Below, piece by piece: positions 27,529 to 37,041 of a stretch of DNA of 64,000 nt. Each line of letters begins with the position of its first letter. Position 1 is the stretch's first letter. This DNA is from CAIWHR01 sp963830485. Its GTDB lineage: Bacteria > Pseudomonadota > Gammaproteobacteria > Burkholderiales > Casimicrobiaceae. The notes under the pieces were generated by a model. It was not told the origin of the DNA and searched no databases. It was given only the letters and a program-made list of their open reading frames with translations. Position numbers and translations under genes: made by a program. The DNA is taken from assembly GCA_963830485.1 (NCBI GenBank), contig CAWHNE010000001.1, positions 132,968 to 196,967 of the forward strand, in the 5' to 3' direction.

Positions 27529-28395
27529 CTAGGCGGCCCCGACTCGGCCGTCGATCACCCGCTTTACCGTGGCGCCGATCAGCTCACAGGTGGCCGTGAG
27601 CTCGGTCGTGGCGACAGTGAAGCACGGCACCTGCTCCACGATGTGCACGGCGGCGTCGAGCCCGTGGCCGGCATGCGCCAAAGGGTTGAGCGCCGTGACG
27701 TACAGACGCGCGCTCGCTTCCGCCGGGCCAATGGCGCGCAGCTGCGGGGCCTCGAGTTCGGGGCGATATGTCACGAGGAGCACCGCCGCGAGCGGGCGCG
27801 GTTCCGCACTCGTCGGGCTCGGCAGTGCGTCCGTCGGAACATGAATCCTGGGGCCGAGACGGAGCGCGCGGCCCGGAAGCGCATAAGGCGGCGGCGGCTC
27901 GTGCTTGAGGCAAAGCGCATGCGGAAACGGCAGGACGCTCATCGCGCCTAGGTCGACGGGTCCGAGTTCGTCGCTGAGATACCCGAAACCGTGATGAAGG
28001 AGCGCCCAGGCCGTCGTCGACTTGCCGCTTCCCGACTCGGCCGCGAGTAGGAACGCGCGGCCTTGCCATTCGATCGCCGCGGCGTGCAGGAACAGGAGTT
28101 CGCTGCGCCTCAACTGCAGCTGGACCGTCAGGTCCTTCTCGAGCGCAAAGACGAGATCGCCGAGGTCGGCGCACGCCTGCGACTCGCCGTCTTCGCGCGT
28201 CAACGCATACGACGATACCCCTTCGTCGCGTTCGATCCGGTAGCGGAGATCAGGTTCGGCATCGCCGGAGGGCGCGATCATTGCCCCGAAATTGGCGAGC
28301 AAAGCGTTCCCGGCCGCGGCATCGGCGCATCCGACCTGCACCCGCAGGCCGACGACATGCAACGACAGCGCCGCTGGAGCAGGAAGCACGTTCAT
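27529..28395 (-). CDS. HprK-related kinase (HPr-rel-A type)
   Basis: A P-loop kinase of about 288 residues related to HPr kinase/phosphorylase but with a different N-terminus. Walker A is LLAAESGSGKSTTAWALL near residue 125, followed by GYLSDELGPVDL as acidic motif. PLAAVLLVTYRPELEAPQL is a late strand. In family annotations such proteins occur with a PqqD-like protein and a nucleotidyltransferase, exactly as here. Related kinases in lasso-peptide clusters phosphorylate a serine of the peptide. The ATG at 28395 was chosen; an ATG at 28419 would add 8 residues and has poor spacing. The likely substrate is the small Tat-signal peptide encoded 79 bases upstream; this is inference. Confidence 0.85.
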   Translation of the reverse strand: MNVLPAPAALSLHVVGLRVQVGCADAAAGNALLANFGAMIAPSGDAEPDLRYRIERDEGVSSYALTREDGESQACADLGDLVFALEKDLTVQLQLRRSELLFLHAAAIEWQGRAFLLAAESGSGKSTTAWALLHHGFGYLSDELGPVDLGAMSVLPFPHALCLKHEPPPPYALPGRALRLGPRIHVPTDALPSPTSAEPRPLAAVLLVTYRPELEAPQLRAIGPAEASARLYVTALNPLAHAGHGLDAAVHIVEQVPCFTVATTELTATCELIGATVKRVIDGRVGAA

Positions 28396-28474
28396 CAGTC
28401 GTCCACGGGGCGCTCCCATCCCCCGCGCGGCATCCTCACCGGGACGGCGGGTGCCGCCTCTCGCCTCGATGCGT

Positions 28475-28648
28475 CTACTTGTCCTTGCTCGGCGGTGTGC
28501 TCTTGACCGCTACCGTCGCGGACTTGAAGGATCCGACGGTAGCGTAACTCGGAGTTGCGGCAAGACTCAGAATCGCCGGCGCAACGTAGGCGGCCTTCTT
28601 GACGAACGCTCGGCGGGAAGGTTGCTGCGACTTCGATTTCTTTGCCAT
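28475..28648 (-). CDS. 57-residue microprotein with Tat-type signal, possible peptide substrate
   Basis: A small gene with an excellent ribosome site (GGAGG, 5 bases before the ATG at 28648). The peptide begins MAKKSKSQQP and then has SRRAFVK, a near-perfect twin-arginine motif. A hydrophobic stretch AAYVAPAILSLAATPSYA with a signal-peptidase-like end follows, leaving a mature tail of about 20 residues (TVGSFKSATVAVKSTPPSKD, then K) rich in Ser, Thr and Lys. It lies between the PqqD-like gene and the HprK-like kinase on the same strand, where RiPP precursors usually are. I infer it is the peptide acted on by the cassette; no homologue could be searched. Confidence 0.75.
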   Translation of the reverse strand: MAKKSKSQQPSRRAFVKKAAYVAPAILSLAATPSYATVGSFKSATVAVKSTPPSKDK

Positions 28649-28705
28649 ACATGCCTCCGCGAAGTTGAGTGCAGACCCGGAATGCCACCGACAACGAATG
28701 CCGAG

Positions 28706-28972
28706 TCAACCGTCCACGACCAGATCTAACTGGCGCAACTGGCTAAGCGTCTCGGCAACGTCTCTCAACGCTATATGCTCGTCGATCGCGTATTCTGCTG
28801 CCAGCAGGCCTGCGATTTCCTCGGCTGAGGCCGCTTGGCTGCAACAACGCCAGATAAAGCTCGCTGTCGAGTTGAGTTGGTGAATACGCTGTGTCTCGGT
28901 GTCGAGCACCAATAGATCGTCGTCGACCTCGCGGATCGTCACACCGGCCAGCTTCTGGCGCATCGTATTCAT
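28706..28972 (-). CDS. PqqD family protein (peptide-binding chaperone type)
   Basis: 88 residues with the winged-helix PqqD fold: VTIREVDDDLLVLDTETQRI, HQLNSTASFIWRCCSQAASA and EEIAGLLAAEY match the beta-strand / N-T/S-A-W-L pattern of this family. PqqD and RRE domains bind leader peptides of ribosomal peptides for the modifying enzymes. AAGGAA precedes the ATG at 28972. It is the first gene of the minus-strand operon (PqqD, microprotein, kinase) and is 69 bases from a divergent nucleotidyltransferase. PQQ synthesis genes are absent, so it is not the PQQ pathway PqqD. Confidence 0.88.
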   Translation of the reverse strand: MNTMRQKLAGVTIREVDDDLLVLDTETQRIHQLNSTASFIWRCCSQAASAEEIAGLLAAEYAIDEHIALRDVAETLSQLRQLDLVVDG

Positions 28973-28977
28973 TTCCT

Positions 28978-29021
28978 TTTCATCCTACCTCAAATAAGAT
29001 GAAATAGCATGACAATGGAAT
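28978..29021. promoter_or_regulatory. divergent control region of the PqqD/nucleotidyltransferase cassette
   Basis: AT-rich stretch. Contains an inverted pair TTTCATC (28978-28984) / GATGAAA (28998-29004) and the motif ATGACAATGGAAT (29009-29021), which also occurs about 40 bases before the IPTL-CTERM gene. No clear -35/-10 pair was found. Confidence 0.4.
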
Positions 29022-29041
29022 AGGGCTGTAGCCTCCAGCGC

Positions 29042-30343
29042 GTGAACTACGATTGCCCCACCGAAGCCATCGGCTCCGACGCTTCACCGTCGAGTCCGAA
29101 CCCGTCACCCACCGACCGCCGGCCCGAGGGCTCAGGGTCCACGGCCTTCCGCCGCGAAATGCGCGCGGCCGGAGCGGACGGTCTTGTGCGCGCATTGCTG
29201 CAATACGCGGCGGCCCCGCCGTGTCGTCGTGCCAACCGAGCGGCCGAGCTGCATTGGAGCACGGTCGATGACCGCGAGCTCCGGCACGTCATCAACACCG
29301 GCCTCGCGCCTCTGCTCTGGCAGATGGCGCAGGAGGTCGGCACACCGCCGCCACCCGCGTGGCACGACACGCTCCTGGCCGCCGACCTCACGGCACGGGT
29401 CGTCTACGGCAACATGTGCGACGCGACCGTCGACATCATCGACGCGTGCCAGGAGAACGGCGTGCGCGTCACGCTGCTCAAGGGGGTGTCGGTCGGCGAT
29501 CAACATTACCCCGCGGCACATCTTCGGCCGATGGGCGACGTCGACCTGCTGGTGGCGAAACGCGATCGCGGATGGGTCGAGGCGATGATGCTGCGTCGCG
29601 GCTATACGCGCATGGCGGGCTTCCACGCCGAGGATGGCGATCCCCACGACACGCCGCTGTTCCAGCCGGAGCTGCGCGTCTGGGTCGAAATCCACACGGG
29701 GCTCTTCCCCGAAGGCGACCTCCTGCGGCGCAATCGACTGTTCGCGCCGTCCCGACTCGACTACCAGACGGTCGCCTCGACGTTCCGGGGCCGGCCCGTG
29801 GGCCGGTTCAGTGAGGAACTGCAGCTCGCGTACATCGCGTCCTACTGGATTCGCGATCTGTCGAACAACGGCATGCACGCGAGCTTCGTGAAGCCCCTGC
29901 TCGATGCGGTCCACCTGCTCGAAGCATCGGGGCCCTTGCTCGATTGGGACGGCATGCTCGAGTGGCTCGACAACGATCTCGCCGCTGCATCGCTGTCCGT
30001 GCTGCTTTCGTTCCTTTCGACGCGTGGCTTTTGCGCCGTTCCGGAGCGGATCCTCGCGCGTCTTGCCTCGGCCCAGGACATCGTGGGCGCCACCGAACTG
30101 AGGATTGTCGGCGCGATGATCGACCGGAGCCTGGTTGCAGGCCGGCCGTTCCTGGGGTCGTTCGGCGAGCGGCACCCGATGATCGCGATAACCGTGCTGA
30201 AGAGCCTGCTGGCCAAGGGCTCGCACGCGGGCAAGCTGCTGTCGCTTCCCTGGGCGATGGTCTTCCCGCCGTGGATTGCGCAGCGCTACACCTTGCGCTA
30301 CCAGCGCGACCGGCTCCGCAGGCTTCTGCTCGGAAGTAACTGA
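29042..30343 (+). CDS. nucleotidyltransferase family protein (NTP_transf_5 type)
   Basis: A 433-residue protein (fewer if a later start is used; the GTG at 29042 gives a low-complexity Ser/Pro-rich N-terminus, and homology begins near residue 45). RVTLLKGVSVGDQHYP and HLRPMGDVDLLVAKRDRGWV carry the GDxD catalytic pattern of the uncharacterised nucleotidyltransferase family. VWVEIHTGLFPEGDLL supplies the third acidic strand, and a helical C-terminal half follows. Members accompany HprK-related kinases and PqqD proteins, and in some lasso-peptide clusters extend the phosphate added by the kinase. It is divergent from the PqqD operon and shares its control region. Confidence 0.85.
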   Translation: MNYDCPTEAIGSDASPSSPNPSPTDRRPEGSGSTAFRREMRAAGADGLVRALLQYAAAPPCRRANRAAELHWSTVDDRELRHVINTGLAPLLWQMAQEVGTPPPPAWHDTLLAADLTARVVYGNMCDATVDIIDACQENGVRVTLLKGVSVGDQHYPAAHLRPMGDVDLLVAKRDRGWVEAMMLRRGYTRMAGFHAEDGDPHDTPLFQPELRVWVEIHTGLFPEGDLLRRNRLFAPSRLDYQTVASTFRGRPVGRFSEELQLAYIASYWIRDLSNNGMHASFVKPLLDAVHLLEASGPLLDWDGMLEWLDNDLAAASLSVLLSFLSTRGFCAVPERILARLASAQDIVGATELRIVGAMIDRSLVAGRPFLGSFGERHPMIAITVLKSLLAKGSHAGKLLSLPWAMVFPPWIAQRYTLRYQRDRLRRLLLGSN

Positions 30344-30359
30344 ATCGACGCTCGCCGGG

Positions 30360-30827
30360 TCACGGCGATGCTTCCGGCGCGCCGTGCCGGGAACGCCGGG
30401 GAAGCATCAGGATCGCATCGCGGTTCGACCACGAGAAGCACTTGGCTGCGGCGTCCGCCCACGGGAGCCACGCGTGCCGCAAGTGCTCGCGCGGGTCGAG
30501 CCGCACCGGAATGGATTTCGGCACTTCGAGTCCGAACACATGCTCCGTGTTGTGCGTCGTCCCCGCCGCGTAGCGGTGCCGCCAGCGTGGAAAGATCTCG
30601 TAGACGTTGGCCGCCTTCCAGTCGTCGACGCCGCCGTAGCGGTCCGCGTCGATCCCGGTTTCCTCGCGCAACTCGCGCGTCGCGGTCTCGGCGAGCGCCT
30701 CACCCTGCTCCTGGCTGCCGGTGACCGATTGCCAGTAGCCGGGCGCGTCGGCCCGCTCGATCAGGAGCACGTCGAGCTCGCGCGTGTAGACAACGACGAG
30801 CGCCGAGACCGGGATCTTGTGCGCCAA
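30360..30827 (-). CDS. nudB: dihydroneopterin triphosphate diphosphatase
   Basis: Nudix hydrolase that removes pyrophosphate in folate synthesis. 155 residues; the Nudix box is GSQEQGEALAETATRELREE followed by TGI. KIPVSALVVVYTRELDVLLI and EHVFGLEVP match NudB. No ATG is available: an in-frame stop lies just upstream and the best start is TTG at 30827. It normally follows aspS in betaproteobacteria; here a barstar/RNase pair is inserted between them. Confidence 0.88.
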   Translation of the reverse strand: MAHKIPVSALVVVYTRELDVLLIERADAPGYWQSVTGSQEQGEALAETATRELREETGIDADRYGGVDDWKAANVYEIFPRWRHRYAAGTTHNTEHVFGLEVPKSIPVRLDPREHLRHAWLPWADAAAKCFSWSNRDAILMLPRRSRHGAPEASP

Positions 30828-30843
30828 TCGGCGGATCCAGGCG

Positions 30844-31233
30844 TCAGCTCACGAACACCCAGAACGGCTTGTGCCGCTCGCGCCAGTAGTCGGACGCTTC
30901 CGCGAGAATGTCCTCGAACGTCGTCCAGTCGACGCCGTGGGCCTTGCGGTAGGCGCCGGCGTGCGTGAGCCCGATTACGCAGCCGTTCGCGCCGACGCAT
31001 TCCGCGTCCTCGAGCGAGTCGGCAAGCGCATCCCAGTTGTTGCCGAAGTGCGGAGGCAGCCGGAGGCCCTTCGCGACGGCAGCGAGCAGCGTCGCCTTGC
31101 TGTCGGATGCCTTCAGATCGGCCGTGAAGAACTTGAGCTTCGCCGCGGCCGCGGCCGTCGCGAGCGGGTGAGTGTCGCCGGACCACGCGTGGACGCCGGA
31201 CAATTCCAGGTCGTGCAGCTCGGGAATCTTCAT
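30844..31233 (-). CDS. barstar family RNase inhibitor
   Basis: 129-residue cytoplasmic inhibitor. LKFFTADLKASDSKATLLAA, LRLPPHFGNNWDALADSLED (the barstar helix with the Asn-Trp-Asp core) and WTTFEDILAEASDYW are family motifs. GGAGG precedes the ATG at 31233, which overlaps the stop of the RNase gene by four bases, so toxin and inhibitor are coupled. It is expected to cover the active site of the neighbouring RNase until it is exported. Confidence 0.9.
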   Translation of the reverse strand: MKIPELHDLELSGVHAWSGDTHPLATAAAAAKLKFFTADLKASDSKATLLAAVAKGLRLPPHFGNNWDALADSLEDAECVGANGCVIGLTHAGAYRKAHGVDWTTFEDILAEASDYWRERHKPFWVFVS

Positions 31234-31631
31234 TCGCGGATCCTCCGAAACGACTGGTAGTGGTCGGACGTGTACCAGCACGCACGCGGCGCCTTCGCCT
31301 GACCGCCACAGACGATACGGCGCGCGCCGCGATTCGAGGCACCCGGTGTCGGCACCGTGTACTCGCGATAGTAGCCGCGCGGCTCGGCGGGGAGAATCCG
31401 CTCGCGGTTGCCGAATACGACGCCGTCGCGCTCGTAGCGGAACGGTCCGCCGTTGCGAATCGCCGTATTGACCTCGCGCGCCTCCTTCGGGAGATCGGCG
31501 AGCGCGACCTCGGGCAGCGCATCGGGCGTCGAACGCGCAGCGGCCGGCGTCAAGGCGAATGCGATCGACCACGCCGCCAGCGCGAGCGCGGCGGCGGCGC
31601 GAACGCGGCGGGGCGGCGCGGGCAGCAGCAT
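31230..31631 (-). CDS. secreted barnase-like guanyl-specific ribonuclease
   Basis: 133 residues. A signal peptide (AAAALALAAWSIAFALTPAA) is followed by a microbial RNase N1/T1 domain: IRNGGPFRYERDGVVFGNRE, RILPAEPRGYYREYTVPTPG (catalytic Glu and Arg region) and CWYTSDHYQSFRRI (catalytic His). It would cleave RNA after G outside the cytoplasm. It begins 25 bases after the aspS stop, so it may be read from the aspS promoter, and overlaps the barstar gene by 4 bases. Confidence 0.9.
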   Translation of the reverse strand: MLLPAPPRRVRAAAALALAAWSIAFALTPAAARSTPDALPEVALADLPKEAREVNTAIRNGGPFRYERDGVVFGNRERILPAEPRGYYREYTVPTPGASNRGARRIVCGGQAKAPRACWYTSDHYQSFRRIRE

Positions 31632-31655
31632 GGTCGCGCTGGAGTCTACTGCAAG

Positions 31656-33446
<1,791 letters not shown>

Positions 33447-33555
33447 ACGCGTCTCCGGATGTCGGTTCGGGACAAGGTTCGAGGGGCGGGATTCGGGGCG
33501 GGCAGGGCGCCTACGCCGCGCGGCGGCCCGCGGCGGCGCAACGCGCTCTGCCCGG

Positions 33556-34236
33556 TCAATTTCGGGTTTCGACCGCGCTGGGCGCGGTGGCGCCGGGCGC
33601 GGGCGCGACGGCCGCGGCGGGCAGCGCCGCAGGCGCATGGCCGATCGCGGTACGCGGCGCCACGACGCCCATCGAGATGATGTACTTGAGCGCCTCGTCT
33701 ACGGAGATGTCGAGCTCGCGCACCGACGACTTCGGGACCATCACGAAATAGCCTCCGGTCGGGTTCGGCGTCGTCGGCACGTAGATACTGACGTGATCGC
33801 CGGGCAGGTAGCTCGCGACCTCGCCGGCCGGGGTCCCCGTCAGGAACGCGATCGTCCAGCAGCCGGGCCGCGGGAATTCGACGAGCAACGCCTTGCGGAA
33901 CGCGGTCCCCTGATCCGACAGCACGGTGTCGCTCACCTGCTTGACCGACGAGTAGATCGACTTCACGAAGGGGATCCGCGCGAGCAGCGACTCCCACATC
34001 GCGATCATCCGCGCGCCCGCGAAATTGGCGGCGATGGCGCCCGTCACGAGCAGGACTACGAACGAGAGCAGCACGCCGAACCCTGGTATGTGGTAGCCGA
34101 GGAGCCGGTCGGGCCGCACGCTCTCGGGAACGAGGAGCAACGTCTGGTCGAGCGCCGACACGAGCGCGTTCAGCACCCAGATCGTGATGCCGAGCGGAAC
34201 CCAGACGAGCAGCCCGGCGATCAGATAGCGCTTCAT
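33556..34236 (-). CDS. DUF502 domain-containing membrane protein
   Basis: 226 residues with two membrane helices (LIAGLLVWVPLGITIWVLNA; GVLLSFVVLLVTGAIAANFA) and the conserved RIPFVKSIYSSVKQVSDTVL block. VPTTPNPTGGYFVMVPKS follows, and the tail is Ala/Pro-rich. Function unknown. It lies 7 bases after fmdB and before aspS, a gene order common in betaproteobacteria, so it is probably cotranscribed. Confidence 0.9.
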   Translation of the reverse strand: MKRYLIAGLLVWVPLGITIWVLNALVSALDQTLLLVPESVRPDRLLGYHIPGFGVLLSFVVLLVTGAIAANFAGARMIAMWESLLARIPFVKSIYSSVKQVSDTVLSDQGTAFRKALLVEFPRPGCWTIAFLTGTPAGEVASYLPGDHVSIYVPTTPNPTGGYFVMVPKSSVRELDISVDEALKYIISMGVVAPRTAIGHAPAALPAAAVAPAPGATAPSAVETRN

Positions 34237-34243
34237 CGCAGCG

Positions 34244-34576
34244 TCAGGTGGAGGTCGGCGTCGATTTTGGCGCAGACGCGGGTGCCGTGGATTCGGGCTT
34301 TGCAGCCGGCGCGGCATCGGTCTTCTTGTCCGGGGCGCTGTCGGGCTTTGCATCCGCGGGCTTCGAATCGTCGGGCTTGCCTGCCGGCTTCGCACCGCCC
34401 TTGAAATCGGTCGCGTACCAGCCGCTGCCCTTGAGCTGGAAGCCGGCCGCGGAGACCTGCTTCACGAGCGCGTTCGCCTTGCACGACGGGCACGCGATGA
34501 GCAGCGCCTCGGAGAGCTTTTGCAGTGCTTCCAGCTCATGCCCGCAGGACGAGCAACGATATTCGTAGATCGGCAT
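34244..34576 (-). CDS. FmdB family zinc ribbon protein
   Basis: 110 residues. MPIYEYRCSSCGHELEALQK and ACPSCKANALVK supply the two CxxC pairs that bind zinc. SAAGFQLKGSGWYATDFKG is the usual end of the core. A long Lys/Ala/Pro/Ser-rich disordered tail follows. Role unknown beyond a putative regulatory zinc ribbon. First gene of the fmdB-DUF502-aspS run; the ATG is at 34576. Confidence 0.92.
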   Translation of the reverse strand: MPIYEYRCSSCGHELEALQKLSEALLIACPSCKANALVKQVSAAGFQLKGSGWYATDFKGGAKPAGKPDDSKPADAKPDSAPDKKTDAAPAAKPESTAPASAPKSTPTST

Positions 34577-34766
34577 GGCAGCCCCGGTTGAGCCTCGCGC
34601 AAAAGCGCTTGATTCAAAAGCGATAATTATAACCGATTCGCCACGGCGGCGACATCGTCCACGGGGGAGTACGAGCATCGAGATATGGGAACGTGGTCGC
34701 CGCCATGCAAGGTTCGCAAACTGCTTTATCCTTGAGCGCAAAGCGCGGACACGGCAAGGGAGAACG

Positions 34767-35180
34767 ATGGGCTACTGGGGGTGGTGGATCGTCGCGGCGA
34801 TCCTGATCGGCGTCGAGCTCGTCGTCGGCACGTTCTACCTGCTCGCCATCGGCATCGCGGTCGCGCTGGGCGGCGTAGCCGCCTGGCTGGGCGCAGAAAA
34901 GCCGATGCAGTTCGCGGTCGCCGGCGTACTGGGGGTGGTACTCACGATCGCCGCGCACCGCCTGCGGCTCACGCGGGTGCAACCACCGGCGCCGGCGCCA
35001 CTCGACGTGGGGCAGGCGGTCCGGGTGCAGCGGTGGAATGCCGACGGCACCGCCCGTGTCGCCTATCGCGGCTCCGACTGGGACGCCGAGCTCGCCACGT
35101 CGGACACGGCCCGGGCGGAGACGATGTACATCGTGGCGACCCGCGCCAACGTCCTCGTGCTGTCGGACCGCAAGCCATGA
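34767..35180 (+). CDS. NfeD family protein
   Basis: 137 residues. Two to three membrane helices (WWIVAAILIGVELVVGTFYL; IGIAVALGGVAAWLG; FAVAGVLGVVLTIAAH) precede a small OB-fold (VRVQRWNADGTARVAYRGSD). NfeD proteins partner SPFH-domain proteins in membrane microdomains. Its stop overlaps the ATG of the SPFH gene (ATGA), supporting a joint complex. Confidence 0.9.
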   Translation: MGYWGWWIVAAILIGVELVVGTFYLLAIGIAVALGGVAAWLGAEKPMQFAVAGVLGVVLTIAAHRLRLTRVQPPAPAPLDVGQAVRVQRWNADGTARVAYRGSDWDAELATSDTARAETMYIVATRANVLVLSDRKP

Positions 35181-36127
35181 GAGAAACGGTAATGGAGGCC
35201 CTTGCCATGGTCGGCTCGTCGCTGTTCACCATCGCGCTGTTCGTCGTCGCGCTCATCGTGATTGCGAAGGCGATTCGCGTGGTGCCGCAGCAGCATGCGC
35301 TCGTCATCGAGCGACTCGGGCGCTTCTACGCCGTGCTGCAGCCCGGCCTCAATTTCGTGATCCCGTTCGTCGATCGCGTCGCGTACAAGCACGACCTGCG
35401 CGAAATTCCGTTCGACGTGCCGTCGCAGATCTGCATCACCAAGGACAATACGCAGTTGCAGGTCGACGGCATCCTCTACTTCCAGGTCACCGACCCCAAG
35501 CTCGCCTCCTACGGCTCGAGCAACTTCCAGGTGGCAATTACGCAGCTCGCGCAGACGACGCTGCGCAGCGTGATCGGACGGATGGAGCTCGACCGCACGT
35601 TCGAGGAGCGTGACCACATCAATGGCCTCGTCGTCGCGGCGCTCGACCAGGCCGCCGGGAACTGGGGCGTGAAGGTTTTGCGCTACGAGATCAAGGACCT
35701 GACGCCGCCGAAGGAGATCCTGCACGCGATGCAGGCGCAGATCACGGCCGAGCGCGAGAAGCGCGCGGTGATCGCGACCTCGGAAGGCAAGCAGCAGGAG
35801 CAGATCAACCTCGCCAACGGCGCGCGGGCGGCTGCGATCGCCAAGTCGGAGGGAGAGAAGCAGGCCGAGATCAATCAGGCGCAGGGGCACGCCGCGGCGC
35901 TGCTTGCCATCGCCGAGGCCAACGCGAAGGCGATTCGGCAGGTGGCGGAGGCGATCGAATCTCCGGGCGGACTCCAGGCGGTAAACCTCAAGGTCGCGGA
36001 ACAGTATGTCGCGGCATTTGCCAACGTCGCGAAGACGAGCAACACGGTCATCCTGCCGGCCAACCTGGGCGACCTCGCGGGACTGATCACGACCGCGATG
36101 ACGGTATTCAAGACGCAGGTCAAATAG
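35177..36127 (+). CDS. SPFH/band 7 domain protein (stomatin/QmcA-like)
   Basis: 316 residues. An N-terminal membrane helix (SLFTIALFVVALIVIAKAIR) is followed by the SPFH domain (VVPQQHALVIERLGRFYAVL, GLNFVIPFVDRVAYKHDLRE, DNTQLQVDGILYFQVTDPK). A coiled-coil with repeated Glu/Ala (IAKSEGEKQAEINQAQGHAA) and the C-terminal oligomerisation part close it. It is likely a scaffold for membrane quality control with NfeD, whose gene overlaps it by 4 bases. Confidence 0.92.
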   Translation: MRETVMEALAMVGSSLFTIALFVVALIVIAKAIRVVPQQHALVIERLGRFYAVLQPGLNFVIPFVDRVAYKHDLREIPFDVPSQICITKDNTQLQVDGILYFQVTDPKLASYGSSNFQVAITQLAQTTLRSVIGRMELDRTFEERDHINGLVVAALDQAAGNWGVKVLRYEIKDLTPPKEILHAMQAQITAEREKRAVIATSEGKQQEQINLANGARAAAIAKSEGEKQAEINQAQGHAAALLAIAEANAKAIRQVAEAIESPGGLQAVNLKVAEQYVAAFANVAKTSNTVILPANLGDLAGLITTAMTVFKTQVK

Positions 36128-36139
36128 GGGGCAGGCACG

Positions 36140-36907
36140 ATGCAGGTCAAGGGCAGCACGTTCGTTGTTACCGGGGGTGCGTCGGGATTGGGCGGCGCGA
36201 CGGTGCGGATGGTGGTCGAGGGCGGTGGCAATGCGGTCATCGCCGATCTCAAGGATGCCGAAGGACAGGCGCTGGCGAAGGAATTGGGCGCGCGGGTGAA
36301 GTTCGTCCGCACGGACGTGACCGACGAGGCGAGTGCGAAGGGAGCTATTGCCGCAGCGCTCACCGCGTACGGGCGAGTCGACGGGCTCGTCAGCTGCGCG
36401 GGGATCGTCTACGGCGAGAAGACCGTCGGCAAGGAGGGCGCGCATTCGCTCGCGGGCTTCGTGCGGACGATCAACATCAACCTGATTGGCACGTTCAACA
36501 TGATCCGGCTCGGGGCCGAGGCGATGGCCAAGAACGCGCCAAACGACGAGGGCGAGCGCGGCGTCATCGTCAACACGGCGTCGGTCGCCGCGTTCGACGG
36601 CCAGATCGGGCAGGCCGCCTACGCGGCGTCGAAGGCGGGCGTCGCCGGAATGACGCTGCCGATCGCGCGCGACCTCTCGCGCAACGGCATCCGCGTGATG
36701 ACCATAGCACCGGGACTCTTCCAGACGCCGATGGTTGGCCAGATCCCGGCGGAGATCGCCGAATCTCTGGGCAAGATGGTGCCGTTCCCGCCGCGCCTCG
36801 GCCGGCCCGAGGAGTTCGCCTCGCTCGTTGCCGAGATCGTCCGCAACGTGATGCTGAACGGCGAAGTGATCCGACTCGACGGCGCGATCCGGATGGCGCC
36901 GAAGTGA
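36140..36907 (+). CDS. SDR family oxidoreductase (3-hydroxyacyl-CoA dehydrogenase type 2-like)
   Basis: 255 residues. TGGASGLGGATVRM is the cofactor loop, VIADLKDAEG suggests NAD preference (Asp at the end of strand 2), and VSCAGIVYGEKT lies at the NNAG position. NTASVAAFDGQIGQAAYAAS then KAG forms the Ser-Tyr-Lys site. The pattern with APGLFQTPMV and GEVIRLDGAIRM is close to HSD17B10-type enzymes of fatty-acid and isoleucine breakdown. It starts 12 bases after the SPFH gene, so may be cotranscribed, though function is unrelated. Confidence 0.88.
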   Translation: MQVKGSTFVVTGGASGLGGATVRMVVEGGGNAVIADLKDAEGQALAKELGARVKFVRTDVTDEASAKGAIAAALTAYGRVDGLVSCAGIVYGEKTVGKEGAHSLAGFVRTININLIGTFNMIRLGAEAMAKNAPNDEGERGVIVNTASVAAFDGQIGQAAYAASKAGVAGMTLPIARDLSRNGIRVMTIAPGLFQTPMVGQIPAEIAESLGKMVPFPPRLGRPEEFASLVAEIVRNVMLNGEVIRLDGAIRMAPK

Positions 36908-36980
36908 GGCCGACCGAGCGGTTGCCGGCCATGGCGCCGGCGCGTGCAATCGATCCAGGTCCAATCGCGGGGTTATAGCC

Positions 36981-37014
36981 TTGACTGAAGCTAACGCCTT
37001 ACTATAAAGTAAGG
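36981..37014 (+). promoter_or_regulatory. vapBC promoter with palindromic operator
   Basis: TTGACT (36981-36986), 16-base spacer and TATAAA (37003-37008). The -10 box sits inside the inverted repeat CCTTACT / AGTAAGG (36997-37003 and 37008-37014). A further half-site GGTAAGG follows near 37025. The layout fits autorepression by the VapB-VapC complex. Confidence 0.65.
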
Positions 37015-37041
37015 AAATACAGAAAGGTAAGGCAGACCTCT

